64,000 nucleotides of DNA, taken from the NCBI RefSeq assembly GCF_000004075.3, contig NC_026658.2:1612001-1676000 (forward strand), in the 5' to 3' direction. Shown here one piece after another: positions 1-12,600 of this stretch. Every line of letters begins with the position of its first letter. Position 1 is the first letter of the stretch. The notes beneath the pieces were generated by a model. It made no database searches. It was not told the DNA's origin and saw only the letters and a program-made list of their open reading frames with translations. The translations under genes and the position numbers were made by a program. Origin of the DNA: Cucumis sativus. Its lineage: Eukaryota; Streptophyta; Magnoliopsida; Cucurbitales; Cucurbitaceae.

Positions 1-480
1 CTTTAGGGGTAAATATGCTACATAAATCAGGGTCATTGGCCACCCAACATAAAATTACTCCAAGTAAAAAATGCTTAAGTTTGGAGTTCCTATGATCGAG
101 TTACCAAAAAAGGTATTGGCGTCTCGTTTAACTCTCAATAATCAATAGAAAGCCCCATTGAATCATTTTTTTTCTTCACAAACAAAACTAGGGTATGTCA
201 AGTTGACACACTAGGACGAATAAATCCCTTGTCCATAAGTTCCTCTGACTGCACTTTGAACTTCTCATGCTCAACGAGTGCCATTCGATAAGTTGCTTTA
301 CAATGTGGTTGTTCTAGGTAGCGGATCTAATAGAAGTTCTATTTATTGAGTTGGAGGCATCGCAACTTTGGAGAAGATTTCTACAAAATCCCTTCACAAC
401 ATGACAGTCGATTCTAGATGGCTCTTTATTGATGTCTATGGTGCTTGCCAAATATGATCAAATACCATGTGGCTAGAGAC
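1..480 (-). mobile_element. Decayed Ty3/gypsy retrotransposon, reverse transcriptase start
   Basis: Read on the minus strand, about 190-290 encodes a stretch ending KGFIRPSVS, the conserved block just before the RT domain of Ty3/gypsy pol. Further on (about 110-180) comes KKKNDSMGLSIDY, a stop where the family has Arg (CGA to TGA), then ELNE, matching the family's KKKDGSLRMCIDYRELN. Stops and frameshifts show it is dead. It runs off the left edge, so its full extent and LTRs are not visible. Family assignment rests on these two adjacent motifs in the right order. Confidence 0.8.
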
Positions 481-773
481 ATGTAGGCTTTAGGACTGGC
501 AGTACCTTTAAACTAACATTAAACTAAAAAACGACAACCAACTAAGAAAATAACATGTTAAGTTAATGGGAAAAGCAGAAGCATAAGTGGGAAATTAGCA
601 AGTACATTGGTTTGATTTTTAGGATGTTTATAACTTACTAAAATATCAACGGAGTGAAGCTTGTTTGTTTCAATTGAAAATTCTATGTTTTATTATGTTA
701 TTTGTATCTTCTTTCATGGATTTTCAGGTGTGAAGTACCTCCTCCTGTCGTAAGGGCTTGACTGGTGTGAAAG

Positions 774-3700
774 ATGTCAAAATTGCGATCACTCTGGAAA
801 GCTTATGTAAATACAACAAAAAAAGGTTATTTTAATAAGTGTTATATCTACCAGCTTCAGGGTTGAGAATAATCTATCTATAAATATTAATTAATTATGC
901 TTTACTCACTCACTAACCTTAAGTTGTATATCTATATGCCACCTTGTACGATTGATGACTATTTATGGCCTTTTTTGGATTTTCATAGCTCTCGCTTGGA
1001 ATGTTGAGGAATGGATACCACCTACTGAAAAATACATATTCAACTTCAATTCCAAGCAAGAAGTTAAGAAATGGCATTTATATTCAGATTCTGAATATGG
1101 AGGTACGTGTATTAGGCTTCTTATCATTTATGTATTTCTATGTAACCCTATATAAGGGTTAGGAAAGGTATTTGGCATTTTGATGTCAATTCATGTTATC
1201 TTCTGTTCCCCCCATTTCGGGTTCTACATCGTTTTTTTTTTAGGGCAAAATACACTTTTTTTAATGGATACAAGCTTCAGGGAAAAATACATTTTGAGTC
1301 CTTCAGATCTAGGGTGGTGTGTATTTGGTCTATGAAGTTTCAAAAGATATGCTTTTACCTTTTTGAAAAATGGTTCTAAATGGTCACTGATTTAAGTTGG
1401 ATGCCCTTAGGAGGATGAGATTCTTGACCCTTTAGAGAGGTTTTCTTGCTGTCCTATTTTTTCGGCACTTATTGGTCCTTTCTCTTGTTAGTGAGTCAGT
1501 GGTTGATGTTCTTAGGAGGACTAAGATTCTTAAGAAAGTTAAGTTCTTTACTTGACAAGGCCTTTGAGGCTGAGTGAACACTTTGGATCAGTTGTCGAGG
1601 AGGTTAGCCTTGGCAGTTGGTTCTTCGTGTTGTATTCTTTGTTAGAAGGCAGGGAAAACTTGTGTAATTTGTACACCACCAAGAGGTTTGTTTGTTGCAA
1701 AATGAATCAAAAGAAATGAACTTATCTTCAAACACCCTACTATACCTTTCGTTCCAAATATGTCACAGTGCATGAGTAGCACATCTCCACAAGATTTTTC
1801 CATTTCCACAAAAGCTGCCATCGTTCAAGCCATCCATCATCCTATCATCAATCTTCTTGGGGAGATAACCGTCCAACCTAAAAGTATAAAAGATCCTACA
1901 CCACCCTTTGAAGGTGAACTCACAGTGTAAGAACAAATGGTCTTAGGTTTCTGCCTCTTTCTGACAAAGATGACACATGGAAGGAAGAGAGAACAACTAG
2001 GAAACTTCCTCTGGAGCTTGTCTTGAGTATTTAGGCTTATATAAGCAAAGGACCAACGAAAAAACTTCGCCTGTTTAGGAATTTTCGGTTTCCAATTAAG
2101 ATTGACTGTAGGGAAGTAAACTCCCTCCCCTCGTCAACTTAAGGAAAGTGGGCCTTTATGTGCTTCGTTTTTAGTATACCCTTGTACTCTTTCACTCTCT
2201 CAATGAAAGTAGTTTCTATTAGGGGAAAAAAAGAAGAAGCACTAGAGAATAAATTGAGCTATTATTAGATTTGAAAGAAGAAGATACTAAAATTTGGTTT
2301 CCTTTCGATATTTGCTATTGCGAGGAGGGATCGGTTGCGGCACTGACGAGACTTGTCTGATAGGGGGAAAAGGAGAGAGGGATTGAGATAGAGAGGAAGT
2401 CAATCCTAAAAGATATGATTAAATTAATATATTATGCCACATAAACAACGTAGCATCGTAATTGCCATATCACCTTTTCATTACTCAACTGCCCGTCTGA
2501 AGAGTCCTTCATTTAGAACTATTTTACAGATCTTTGGACTACAAATGTTCATTTTGAATGGTAATCAGTTCAAATATTTTATTAGCTAAAATCAATTTTT
2601 TTAGAGGATACTAGACTTTTCAATAAGGCATAAAGCTAAAATCAAGTAATCCGATTACTTGTCATCAATAACTTATGACTAAAGTTATTTAAGGGTTAAT
2701 TTTAATGAACTTTGGAATGAAATATTTAGTGTTTCTCATTTGATTGCTTCCAGGATTGTCATCAGCGTCATTGGAAATCAGTGAAACTGGAAATGAGCTT
2801 CGTGGTACTGTATAGCAGATTGTCTCTCTCATTTAAATACAAATTATCGCCTTGATGGTTGTTGGTATTGCCCTATAATAAATTCTCTCTCTCTCAACAT
2901 ATATTTCACCTGAAGTACTTGCATTTATATATATTGCTCTATATTATATATTATTTTCTGTCTGAAACATATATTTCACCTGAAGTACTGTTATCTATAT
3001 ACAACAACAGACAAGTTTTCATTGATAAATGAAAAGAAAAGGGAGAATTTCCTGAAGCACTGTTTTCAGCTTTTATGAGACCCAAGAGTCTGACTTATTA
3101 GTGATTGGAGGGTTTTTCCGCACAAGTATTGATAGTGTTCAGCTATTTTGCTTATCAGGACTATATCACTTCCTCTGCAATCCGTATCGCCAAAGGCATT
3201 TCTACTAATTTATTTTGGGCTTCTTTCCTTTTTATTTTTTAAAAATTTATATACTACAGGAATATTCTTTGGGAATCTCTCCCTGGACGTAAGTGGGAAT
3301 TCGATTAGGTAAAAGTATTGTGGCTATTGGTTAGAGTACAGTTCAATTATTCTGGATGAGGAAACTTTTAAATTTAGGAGCAAGTTAGATGAGTACATAC
3401 TAATTACTAATTCAGTAGTAAGTTTGAGGAGTACACACTGTTTATTCTCTAATCGAGGAGGTCCAAAAAATATTTTTGTTTTGAAAAACGGAAACAAGCT
3501 TCTTCATTAATAAAATGAAATGAGACTAATCCTCAAAGTACAAAAGAATTATACTAAGAGGAAAAAAAAACAAAAAAGACAGAGACAGAGAAAAAATACA
3601 GCCAAACTAAGATACAATAAAAAACAGAGAAACGAAGACAAAAATCAAAGCGACTATATTCATTTCAGAAGCACTAAGAGAGGTCCAAGAAATATTATAA

Positions 3701-6700
3701 TGGTAAAAGTCAGCAACTATGGTTCAATATTTTCTTTTGACTATGTTCATTTCAGAAGCACTAGGAAAATTGTCACTTCCTCAATTCCTCTGTAGTCTGT
3801 TGTACGTCACATGGATTTCTACCAACTTATTTTCAGGTTTATTTGTTACTAATATTTATTCACCTTGATATAACTTCTATAGGAGTTTTCTCTGGAAATC
3901 TCTCCTTGGATGTAAGTGGGAACTCAAAATTGAACATAACAAGGAGTGGGTTTTGTGGAATGCGCTCCAAAAAGGTGAAATGTATTCTGAATTGTTTTTA
4001 GATATATCTATTTATTTATTTATTTATTGGTATTCTATCTTTATCATCATTATTATTAAAGATTTGCACCTGTAGATGCTGACATGCACAGTTACAAGAA
4101 TCATAAACCCTTGTCGTACGTGACTGTAGATATTTGGTTATATTATGATGTCATTTGGATGATGACAAACTTCTCAAAAAGATTAGTTTTGTATTATTGT
4201 CTGCAGATTAATAATCAAAATTCCTTAGATATTCTCTAAATGGGAAGAGTTTCGTGAACGTTATGAAAAGCTAGAAAAGTTGGGACCTCTAGGCTCGTAA
4301 TTTGCAACTGCGATTCATCTTCCAATTCTTCATCAATCTGATACCGAGCATTTAGGTCTGTTTCTAAGTGCTCCATTTGCAACTGCCCTTTGGTTCCGTC
4401 TGTCTTTTCAAAGTGTTCATACTCTTCACTATTCACTCTGAGTGGAGAATCGAAAATTGTCTCGCTCTTCTTTTTGGTTGGAATGGCGGGAGTATGGCTT
4501 GGAGTACCACTTAGGAATTTCAACTTTGAGTTAGACACGATGGTGGTAAAAGGTCAGCTAATGTGTCTGGTTAAAGGTGGCCTTTATTGTTTAAAACTTT
4601 TACTGGAGATGGTACCAATATTTACAGTCACTTCCTTCAAGCAACTTGGAGTTTTTTAAGCAGTTATTTGATGGGTTTTTAGCTTGTTGTGTTGTTTTTT
4701 TTTTGAAACAGAAATGGATCTCTTTATTAATAGATAAAAAAAAGATAATAGTAAGTACAATTGTACACGAGGGTTATACAAGAGCTAAACAAGAAACAGG
4801 GATCAGTAGTTGCACTCTTGTTGTGTTTGTTTTTTATCTGGTTTGCTTTCTCTTGGTAGTGCTTTAACGGGTTTTTTTCTATATATAAAAAAAAAACAAT
4901 CTACACCTCATAGAAAAAAACCACTAAAAAACAAAAATCCATTACACTCTATTGTTCTATGAAGTGCAAATATTTTGTCCATTTTGCTATTTTTGACAAT
5001 TTATCTACTTTTATTCTCTTTGTAACTTTCTTTTGATACTTCTTTTTATATGGTATCTTTTGAGCATTAGCCTTAAGTATATGCCTACGTACCATATCCT
5101 TTCAATTGATGTATTAGTGTTATTTTCTTTTGACTTTGATGCACCTATAGATTACTTTCTCTTACATCTTTGTTCTTCGAATCTTCTTATACTTCCTCAC
5201 AGATTATTTAATTCATAGTTGATCTCTCATAAGAGGTTTTGGTTCTTGTTATGACCACTGAAGTTAATTTATACTTTGTGTATTTCTTTAGTAAGTTTTC
5301 AAATATATTTTATTGTTAAGACAGCAGAGAGATTTCCATTTTGTCTACGATTTCTGTTGTTTTCGTTTTTGCTAATTCTTAATCTTCTATGTTCTCTACT
5401 TCAGTTTGATGGCTTCGTTGATCTGGATTTGTATGATTCAATTGCAATGAAAGTTAGAGGAGATGGACGATGCTATATATCAACTGTAAGTTTTTTTTCT
5501 TCTCTCGAGGAACTTGGATGTAAAGGCAAAAAGATTTGATTTTATATCCAATGATGTAAATATCTTTCCTTCATTATTGAATTGAAAACTTTGAAGTATT
5601 TTAAGTTTTAATTGAACCTCTGCAAATTCCTTCGCAGATTTATACGGAGAATTGGGTAAACTCACCAGGACAGGAGGAAGATAATTCATGGCAAGCATTT
5701 TTTTTAGCGCCTAAAGGTGATTGGTATATTACCAAGGCAAGTGACCTTCAATTTCCGCTTCTTGTGTTTTCAAAAACTTTTGAAGAAACATTCCATTGAA
5801 TGAATGAAATAGGGAAAACTCAAACCCCTGAAGGTGATTGCATGGAAGCTCTCCCATTGGAAAGAAAAAACAGTAAACTATAAAGGGATGTTTTGATTTA
5901 CACCAAAGAAAAGATTTAGAAAGAACCAAATCCAAAAAATGATAACAAATAGACAATTTTCTTAAAAAAATGGCTCTTATGTTCTCCCAAAAGAGTCCAG
6001 AAAAATGCACACACAATAACCAATCAAATTATCCGCAACTAATAATAGAGGAGGTTCTATGGGATATGGGAAACGGAAACTATTGTTTACTGTTGGATGA
6101 GTGCTCCCACTTCAAATATTATGAAGAACAAAGCCTTCGTGACATTCATTTTTTAAAAAGTTATATAGAGAGATGTATGTTCCTGTAAGAAAACCAGCGA
6201 ACAACCTAGGGTTCTGGGTAGAGGGACCCCCTCTCATCCACTCTTTTAGGAAGAAACAGAGCAACCTAAACTCATTTAAGATAATGAACCACCCTTTTGC
6301 AGCAAACAAACCGTGAAGGAGAATATTGTCCAAGGTTTCTTCATTTTCCAACAAAAACAGCAAACTAAAGGGAAAACTGGTCCACTGTTAAGCTCTCTCC
6401 TCTCTCCTCCTAACCCTTTCCCTTCCAAAACCCTAGCCATCCTTCCAGTCTGTCTCTGATTGTCACTGTCCACCGTTAATGTCTCTCCTCTTGCCTTTGA
6501 TATAATATTAAAATTGTCTTAACCAATTTGTTTAAGTTTTTAGGACAATTGGTGATCTAATACGATTTATTAAATAAGCCTTAGGGATTTCATTCGCAAG
6601 AGTACCTCCTGAAGAAACTTCTGCTGCAATAGAACTTGTTGAGGCTTGAAGGTGCCTTCAAATTCTTGTTGAAGAAAAAATCTTTAAATATCCTTTCCTT

Positions 6701-7352
6701 GGACATACAAAGATCAATTCCACTAATAGCCTTTTTATGAAATTCGTTCAACACAAGACCCTCTACTCTGTTTTCTGAAACCGACCAAAATAGAGTTTAG
6801 GCACCACCACCATCATGTTTGGAAAGGAATCTCAATGAACCAGCCAGAATGGTTAGAAATTTACTTTGAGGGAATAGGAAAATAAGCCTGTGAAGGTACG
6901 AAACAAAGAAGGTTTTGTTGGCAATACTTCAAGTTCTTTCCATCTGACTCAATTGACAAAACTCTGTACAAAACCAAAAACGAAACAACCAAGGTGAAAT
7001 TGTTCATTGCTAGGTGTTTTCTGTTTTTGGACTTTTGTCTCCTCTATTAAGTTTTATATCTATTGTCTCATGTTTTGATAAGAGATTAAACATTGTGATT
7101 TGAATATCATGTCATATAGTTTGATTTGATAATCTAAATGTAATCCATCTCTTGAATATCCAGATTCCTTTCGATCGATATTTACCAACATGGAGAGGAC
7201 ATGTAATAGATTCAGAGTTGGAAATGAATCCATCTCGTATTGTTGGAATGTCTTTATCGATTAATGCTGCTGGTGGCATTCCTGGTGCTAGATCTGGGCC
7301 TGGTGACTTTCAAGTCGAAATCGATTGGATCAAAGCCTTGAGAACTCAGTGA
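774..7352 (+). CDS. CIA30-family protein (complex I intermediate-associated protein 30)
   Basis: Seven exons: 774-825, 989-1102, 2754-2804, 3883-3974, 5405-5485, 5638-5736, 7164-7352; phases agree and the product is 225 aa. The protein starts [17 protein letters not shown] and carries the CIA30 (NDUFAF1-like) fold: [22 protein letters not shown], then [25 protein letters not shown], and the C-terminal [15 protein letters not shown]. In animals and fungi CIA30 helps assemble mitochondrial complex I; the plant protein is assigned by homology and its site of action is inferred. Length matches the Arabidopsis relative (about 227 aa). The start at 774 was chosen because the preceding exon matches the N-terminus of that relative and the later ATG at 952 lies in intron sequence. 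Intron 6 (5737-7163) opens with GC, not GT. Intron 3 (2805-3882) holds a second, degraded copy of exon 4. Intron 2 carries a LINE remnant. Confidence 0.88.
1560..2130 (-). mobile_element. LINE reverse-transcriptase 3' end fragment
   Basis: The minus strand of CIA30 intron 2 encodes, across frameshifts, the zinc-binding end of a plant LINE ORF2: a block like [19 protein letters not shown], then [18 protein letters not shown] (the CxxC...HxxxxC pattern of zf-RVT), and an IWNER motif closer to 1740. This order is diagnostic of L1-type plant LINEs. It is broken by shifts and stops. It lies antisense to the host gene. Confidence 0.8.
2160..2235 (+). mobile_element. LINE-like 3' tail, plus strand
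   Basis: The stretch ends in TTGTACTCTTTCACTCTC, then a TCAATGAAAG motif and an A-rich run (2225-2237). This is the look of a plant LINE 3' untranslated end, and it resembles the tails of other LINE pieces in this window. No coding part is attached in this orientation, so the call is tentative. Confidence 0.4.
3260..3308 (+). pseudogene. Degraded duplicate of CIA30 exon 4
   Basis: After an acceptor ACAG (3256-3259) the sequence reads [16 protein letters not shown] in the phase of exon 3, closely matching [16 protein letters not shown] of the true exon 4 at 3883. The similarity stops after the GNS codons, and reading on meets TAA at once. With a donor at 3309 the 49-nt exon would shift the frame. 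A GTAAGT at 3289 would give a 29-nt exon that joins exon 5 in frame but loses 21 residues. I regard it as a dead exon copy that could still be spliced in by error. Confidence 0.7.
3480..3565 (-). mobile_element. LINE-like 3' tail
   Basis: It shows the pattern that recurs across the window: T-rich start, GAAAC, TTCATTAATnAAATGAAA, GAGACTAATCCTCAAAG, then TACAAAAG. On the minus strand this is a LINE 3' end with an ATnAATGAA motif and a poly(A) tail. There is no coding part. Confidence 0.45.
4236..4538 (-). other. Unexplained 100-aa open frame inside CIA30 intron 4
   Basis: The frame reads from [20 protein letters not shown] to ETLPI on the minus strand. It is acidic and hydrophilic in its middle (EELEDES), with no motif I recognise. 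Its composition looks more protein-like than the surrounding AT-rich intron. It could be a fragment of a retroelement gag or of a captured host exon. There is no visible promoter and no second exon that I can join to it. I would not annotate it as a gene. Confidence 0.25.
4693..4800 (-). mobile_element. LINE-like 3' tail
   Basis: A run of eight T, then GAAACAGAAATGGATCTC, TTTATTAATAGAT and GGGTTATACAAGAGC. On the minus strand this is an A-tailed 3' end of the same kind as those at 3480 and 51277. It sits in CIA30 intron 4. Confidence 0.45.
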
Positions 7353-9620
7353 GTCAGTTTTTATTTTGTTACATCGTGGAAATAACTAAATTATGATCCC
7401 ATTTTAATTTCTACTCCAATAAAAATGCAAATTTTTGTACCAAATTATTTTCACAACTTTTATTGTTTAAACGTGAAGAATGTAGCGTGAATATACATCC
7501 TATTTGGATCTTTAGTCTTAGAATATATAAATCAAACTTTACTTTATACATTTACCTTAAAATTGAAAATATACAAAACATCTACAAGTAAATAATAATT
7601 CCTAAATGTAAGTAAAGCTCTACAGAATCAAATTAAGAGTTGGATTTAGAGATTATATTGTGCAATATCGTTAGGTTCAGTTTTGGGATTTGAAAGTGCA
7701 AAATCCTCCCTTGTTGCTTGTTAATATTGATTGTAGCATATACTGTGAAGCAACAAATAAAATCTAATTTCACATTTAAGGTTATGACAATATTTTAATT
7801 ACATCAATATATAATTTAAAGGTTAAAATAAAAAGAAAAGCAAAGGAATAAATCTCAGCATCTAGTCGAGTTCCAGGTGACCTTCATCATTTTCTCAAAG
7901 GTTACGTTACACAAAATATACCATTATGAAATCAACCCAAAGCATGGGTCTAACTTATTGATACATAATTTCCACAATTAGGGTGGGTGAACTTTCTTGT
8001 GAATTTTATCTTTCTTGCATATTTTATCCAAAAAATTCTCTCTTTTTATTTTTAGTTCTATGGCCTGTCATGATCAGTACCTAAATGTAAGTACCTAGGC
8101 ATACTTTCTTGTTTCGATTCATATAAAAGATATTCGATTCTATAAAGACAATTCTCTTAGTTTTACACTTAAATTTGATCTATATGCATGCAATAGTAAT
8201 TTTATAATGAACAAAAATATATATAGTTCATGGCTTGTAATTTACCTCCCAAAAGATATTCCATTCTATAAAGACAATTCTCTTAGTTTTACACTTATGG
8301 CTTGTTGCATTTGAATGTAGACATTTTGGATGAACTCTAACATGATCCATACCAACTAAACAATATAAAACTTAATTAATGTTACAATTAAGTTCGTTAC
8401 ATTTAATCAATCACTGAACTACAACTGGATTTATCAATTTATAGAAGTTGAAAATATTTTATATTCTTGAACAGAAATAGTTGCTGTTCTAATACCTAGG
8501 TTCAAAATAGAATCGTGATTAAAATTTACTTCATAATCCTTGCATTCCAAAACTGTCTACAACTTTTAATCGGTTGATTATCCTCACTATCATCTTCCAA
8601 ATCCTCCATCGGAGATATTGCAATAGAAAGAGCTCAAAGTACAAAACAAAGTATAAATTAAGACCATTATCATAAATATTTTTGCTATGTTTGTTATCAT
8701 TATGTTTAATACCTAATTTATTTTGTAAATATTTTATACCTTAACATATAAACATAAGCTAAATAAACCTAAATTTAAACTTAACTATTTTTTCTAAAAC
8801 TTAAATTTCTCCTCTCCAATTCTCACCCTCTATTTTTCTCTTTCAAATAGAAGTTTTTAAACTAATATAAAAACGGCAAATGTTGGTGTTAATATCTATG
8901 ACAAAGTAAAATAAATTAGAAAAATGAAATAAATAAACACATGTATAAAATCAACTCTAAGAAATTGTCGATAAATATTCTAAAATGAATTACAAAACCC
9001 AAAGAAAAAAATGGAAAGAATGACAAGAAAATGAGAAGAAAAAAAAAATTCAATGAATCACAAAATATCTCAAATATGTTTGACATTTATTTTGAAATCC
9101 ACGTTTATTTGGTTCGTTGTATATACAAAGTATTATAGGAAGGTCGATTAACAATGGTTTTAGTTGGAAGTTCACTAGTGGAATTACTAGAAGTAGCAAC
9201 GAAAATTGACTGTCACTAAAAATGGTATTCGAAAGTTGCTAGATGAACCTCCTAATCTTTAAAACAAACACCCAACTTTATTCAAAGATCCAAATAAACG
9301 TGATTGAATAAAACACAAATTATTGTTTTTAAAATGGATAGTTCAATTCTTCCCTCTATGATAGGTTAAAACTTAGAAACAATATTTAAAAAACAACAAC
9401 TCAAACATGAAGAAAATCCAAAACCAAAATAGACTTAAATGTTAAAAAATATACTTATGGGAAGAAAAAAAAAGAGAGAATTAAAAGAATAGTAAAAAAC
9501 TTAGGATTAAGCTTAAGGTTAAGAATACAAAATAATTGCAATTAAGCAATTAATTTGGTACCTCCGGTCGGGGTAGAGAAATATTAGGGGGAAAACGGAG
9601 CATGGTTCGGTTGAGCGAAC
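7353..9620. other. Intergenic spacer, CIA30 to TBC gene
   Basis: AT-rich and without a supportable gene. It contains two near-identical 45-bp direct repeats at about 8125 and 8251. The last 80 bases before the TBC start are less AT-rich and presumably hold its promoter; I see no clear TATA box. Confidence 0.7.
8125..8297. repeat. Pair of 45-bp direct repeats, 126 bp apart
   Basis: AAAAGATATTCGATTCTATA (8125) and AAAAGATATTCCATTCTATA (8251) begin two copies that continue nearly identically through AAGACAATTCTCTTAG and TTTTACACTTA. The spacing is 126 bases from start to start. The few mismatches suggest a fairly recent local duplication. No element ends are apparent. Confidence 0.8.
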
Positions 9621-12600
9621 ATGAAGAGCAGTGGCAATAACAACAGTCTCGACGGTGAAGATCCACAACAAAAACAGAGCACAATCTCATCAACTCTCGA
9701 TTCCAGATTCAGTCAGACCCTCAGAAATGTTCAAGGGTAACAATCTCAATTCCCATTAATTCTTGTTTCCAAATCTCTGATTTTCTTCCCTCTCTCCCTT
9801 TCATTTCCATTGGATTTCAACTCCCACTTCCCCAACTAAGATTTTGATCTCCAATTCCCTTGTTTTTTCTCTTTTAATTTATCGGGTAGCTCAATTATTT
9901 CCACACATTCTTCGTGGGCGTTGGTTCCAGTTCCTCAATTCTGTAAGCTTTTGATCCTCAGAGTTCGATTGTTGAGGAAACTTTTTTGGGTTCTGTAGAT
10001 CTTGTTATATGAGCTCTGGCTTACTTAGATGCGATCTGGGTTTGATGCCGTTTTGCGTTTGGTTTCTGGGAAATGTGTTGGAGCTCTGCAGTTGGAAATT
10101 TGTATTGCCGGTTAATTAAACTATTTATTGGGGGATAAGAACAGTGGGAATTGTCCAAGCCTCGACACTTGTGGTTGGTAATTTACATCAGATATTAATT
10201 ACTTTGAATTTTGATTAACGGAAGCCGGATAACTGATAAGCATCGTGTTGTTAGTTTGTAAGTGCTCCAATTCTTCCAAATTTACCTGGTGGAGTCTATT
10301 TGTTATTGATTATGTCTCTTATGCTAGAATAGATTGTTGTTTCTCAAAGATTGAATTTTTTTCAATAAAAACTGTTTTTATGGTTCCATAGTTTGTAGAA
10401 GCTGCTAATTGATCCCATGGCCAGGTTACGGAGGAACATCATTTATTTGCTTATCACATTCTATGAACCCGAGCTTTTGATTTTTTGTTATATTTTTCTC
10501 AAATTCTTAATCATACATCTGGATCTCTGAAGCAGGCTACTTAAAGGCCGTAGTATTCCCGGTAAAGTATTGCTAACTAGAAGATCAGATGTGCTCAGCC
10601 CATCAAGTGTATCAGATAAACCATTAAATTATACAAGGAGCTTTTCGGATATCGATACTGGCACAAGCAATCGCATTGTCCAATCTGAGGAGGTGAGACT
10701 GATTTGAAATTTTTTATATCACTTATAACTTATTTTAAGATGGCAAAATGCATTATAGTGAAACTCTCTCTTTCAATGTAGGAAGATGTTCAGATTATAA
10801 ATAATAATACAATTCTTAATAAGTCAAAATCATCAACCTCTAACACTGAGGATCTTACTAAAGAAGTCGAAAAGCCAATAATGGGTGCTAGAGCGACAGA
10901 TTCTGCAAGGGTCATGAAGTTCACAAAGCTGCTCTCAGGGACAACAATCATATCAGGTGTGCATATGTATTGTTTGAAATAATCCTCCCTCATCTAGAAG
11001 TCACCGATATCTATGCACATTTGAAAGTTGGTACAGGAACAGGACATGCATAGTGGTCTTATACTTTTATTGTTACAACCTGTTGTAGATGAAATGCATT
11101 AGGCTAACAGCTCTAAGAAGTAATTTCGGATGTAACCTTGCACCCTTCTATTTCTTTCTATGTAGACAAGTTGCGAGAGTTGGCTTGGAGTGGCATTCCA
11201 CCTTATATGCGTCCAAATATATGGAGGCTTCTTTTGGTAAGTTGGATTATATAGGGATTTTGACCTAATTTCCAGTCGCTTGATAAAAAGCAGTCTATTT
11301 CCCTTTTAAATTGAGAAACAATACAAATTATACTCTAAAATTATTTTCTAAACAAGTTTTAAAGCAAATTTTAATAAATAAATCCAAACAGCTCCCTTAT
11401 ACTCTTTGTCCTTTTCCATTCTTCCTTTTCCTTTAGTTTTCTTTTGAAAGAATGAGTTGCTCTGTGTTTATTTTTACTAACAGGCACAGATAGCTTTAAA
11501 AAACTGTAGCTTATAATATATATTATTTCCCCGCCCCCCTCCTGAGAAACTGACCTTTTGATCGAATTTGTGAAAAATTGTGCCATACCTTAAACAGTAA
11601 CTAGCTCCCACAGAATGAAGAACCCGACAACATTAAGAATAAGAAACTAAATCATCCTTCCCAAAGAGTTTTTTTCCCTTCAAAGTGATCTCTCTCTTAA
11701 TTTAAAAAGAAGTTAAAAAACTTTAAAATTCAAAATAGAAGTCTCGTTCTTTTCTAAAATTTGGATGAAAAGGAATTATCAAATATTACAGTTGTTTTCT
11801 CAACATTTTCCATCCATCTTTGACTCAGCTCAGTTAAATTCTTCTTCTTGGTGCTTTGCTATCTCTCTAAGAAATTTGATGGCCATTCCAAAGAATAGCC
11901 TTTTAAGAACCAATTTTACACCATAATGAGTTATTATCCATCTTCCCTTCATTGTAAATTTCTTCAGAAATTAAAATTTCCCACTCTCAAATTTCTTTTG
12001 AATGTTTTCCTTTGTGCATATTTATTTTTCTTACTACTCTTACTGGAGTGAAATATCATTGGCTTCTTATAATCTATATGTGATTACCTCATTGTGAGTG
12101 CTTTGTTTGCACTTTTAAGAACCAAACCTTCCAAACTCAAAATAAAAAAGAGACTCTCGAACTTTCCTCGCCTCACCTTACCATTTGTTTTTGTTTGTTA
12201 GGGGATATTGCAGTGCAACTTAGTGCTGCACTCATTGTTTGTTGTTAAATAACTATGGGTTGAAAATTTTAACAAAATACAATAAGGCCTTATAACTATT
12301 AATTGGAAGAAAATGACATTGTAGGGGTTCAAATATAAAGATCTCTTGCTTAGGCACCCAAATAAATTACCACTAATCCCAAAACAAGACCTGGAAAAAT
12401 CCAATGGAAATGCATTATCCTTGCACTTTTGTTAATACTATATGTGAGTTTGTGTTCATCTTGTTAACTTCTCTGACTCTTTTGAGGTCCCCTTTGTAAA
12501 ACATATACCTTTGTCTTCTATTTTTAAAAAAAATTACCTAGAAAAACGAGTCTAGTTGACATAAATGCCAATTTTTCTACATGTGAAAAAGAATTAAACC

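Noticed and set aside
952-988. ATG at 952 as the start of the CIA30 protein
   Set aside because: The residues before the exon ([12 protein letters not shown]) are unlike the family, an acceptor TAG ends at 988, and exon 774-825 supplies the conserved N-terminus.
5729-6473. Several minus-strand frames in CIA30 intron 6
   Set aside because: They are short, overlap one another in different frames and show no motif; the region looks like an unclassified repeat.
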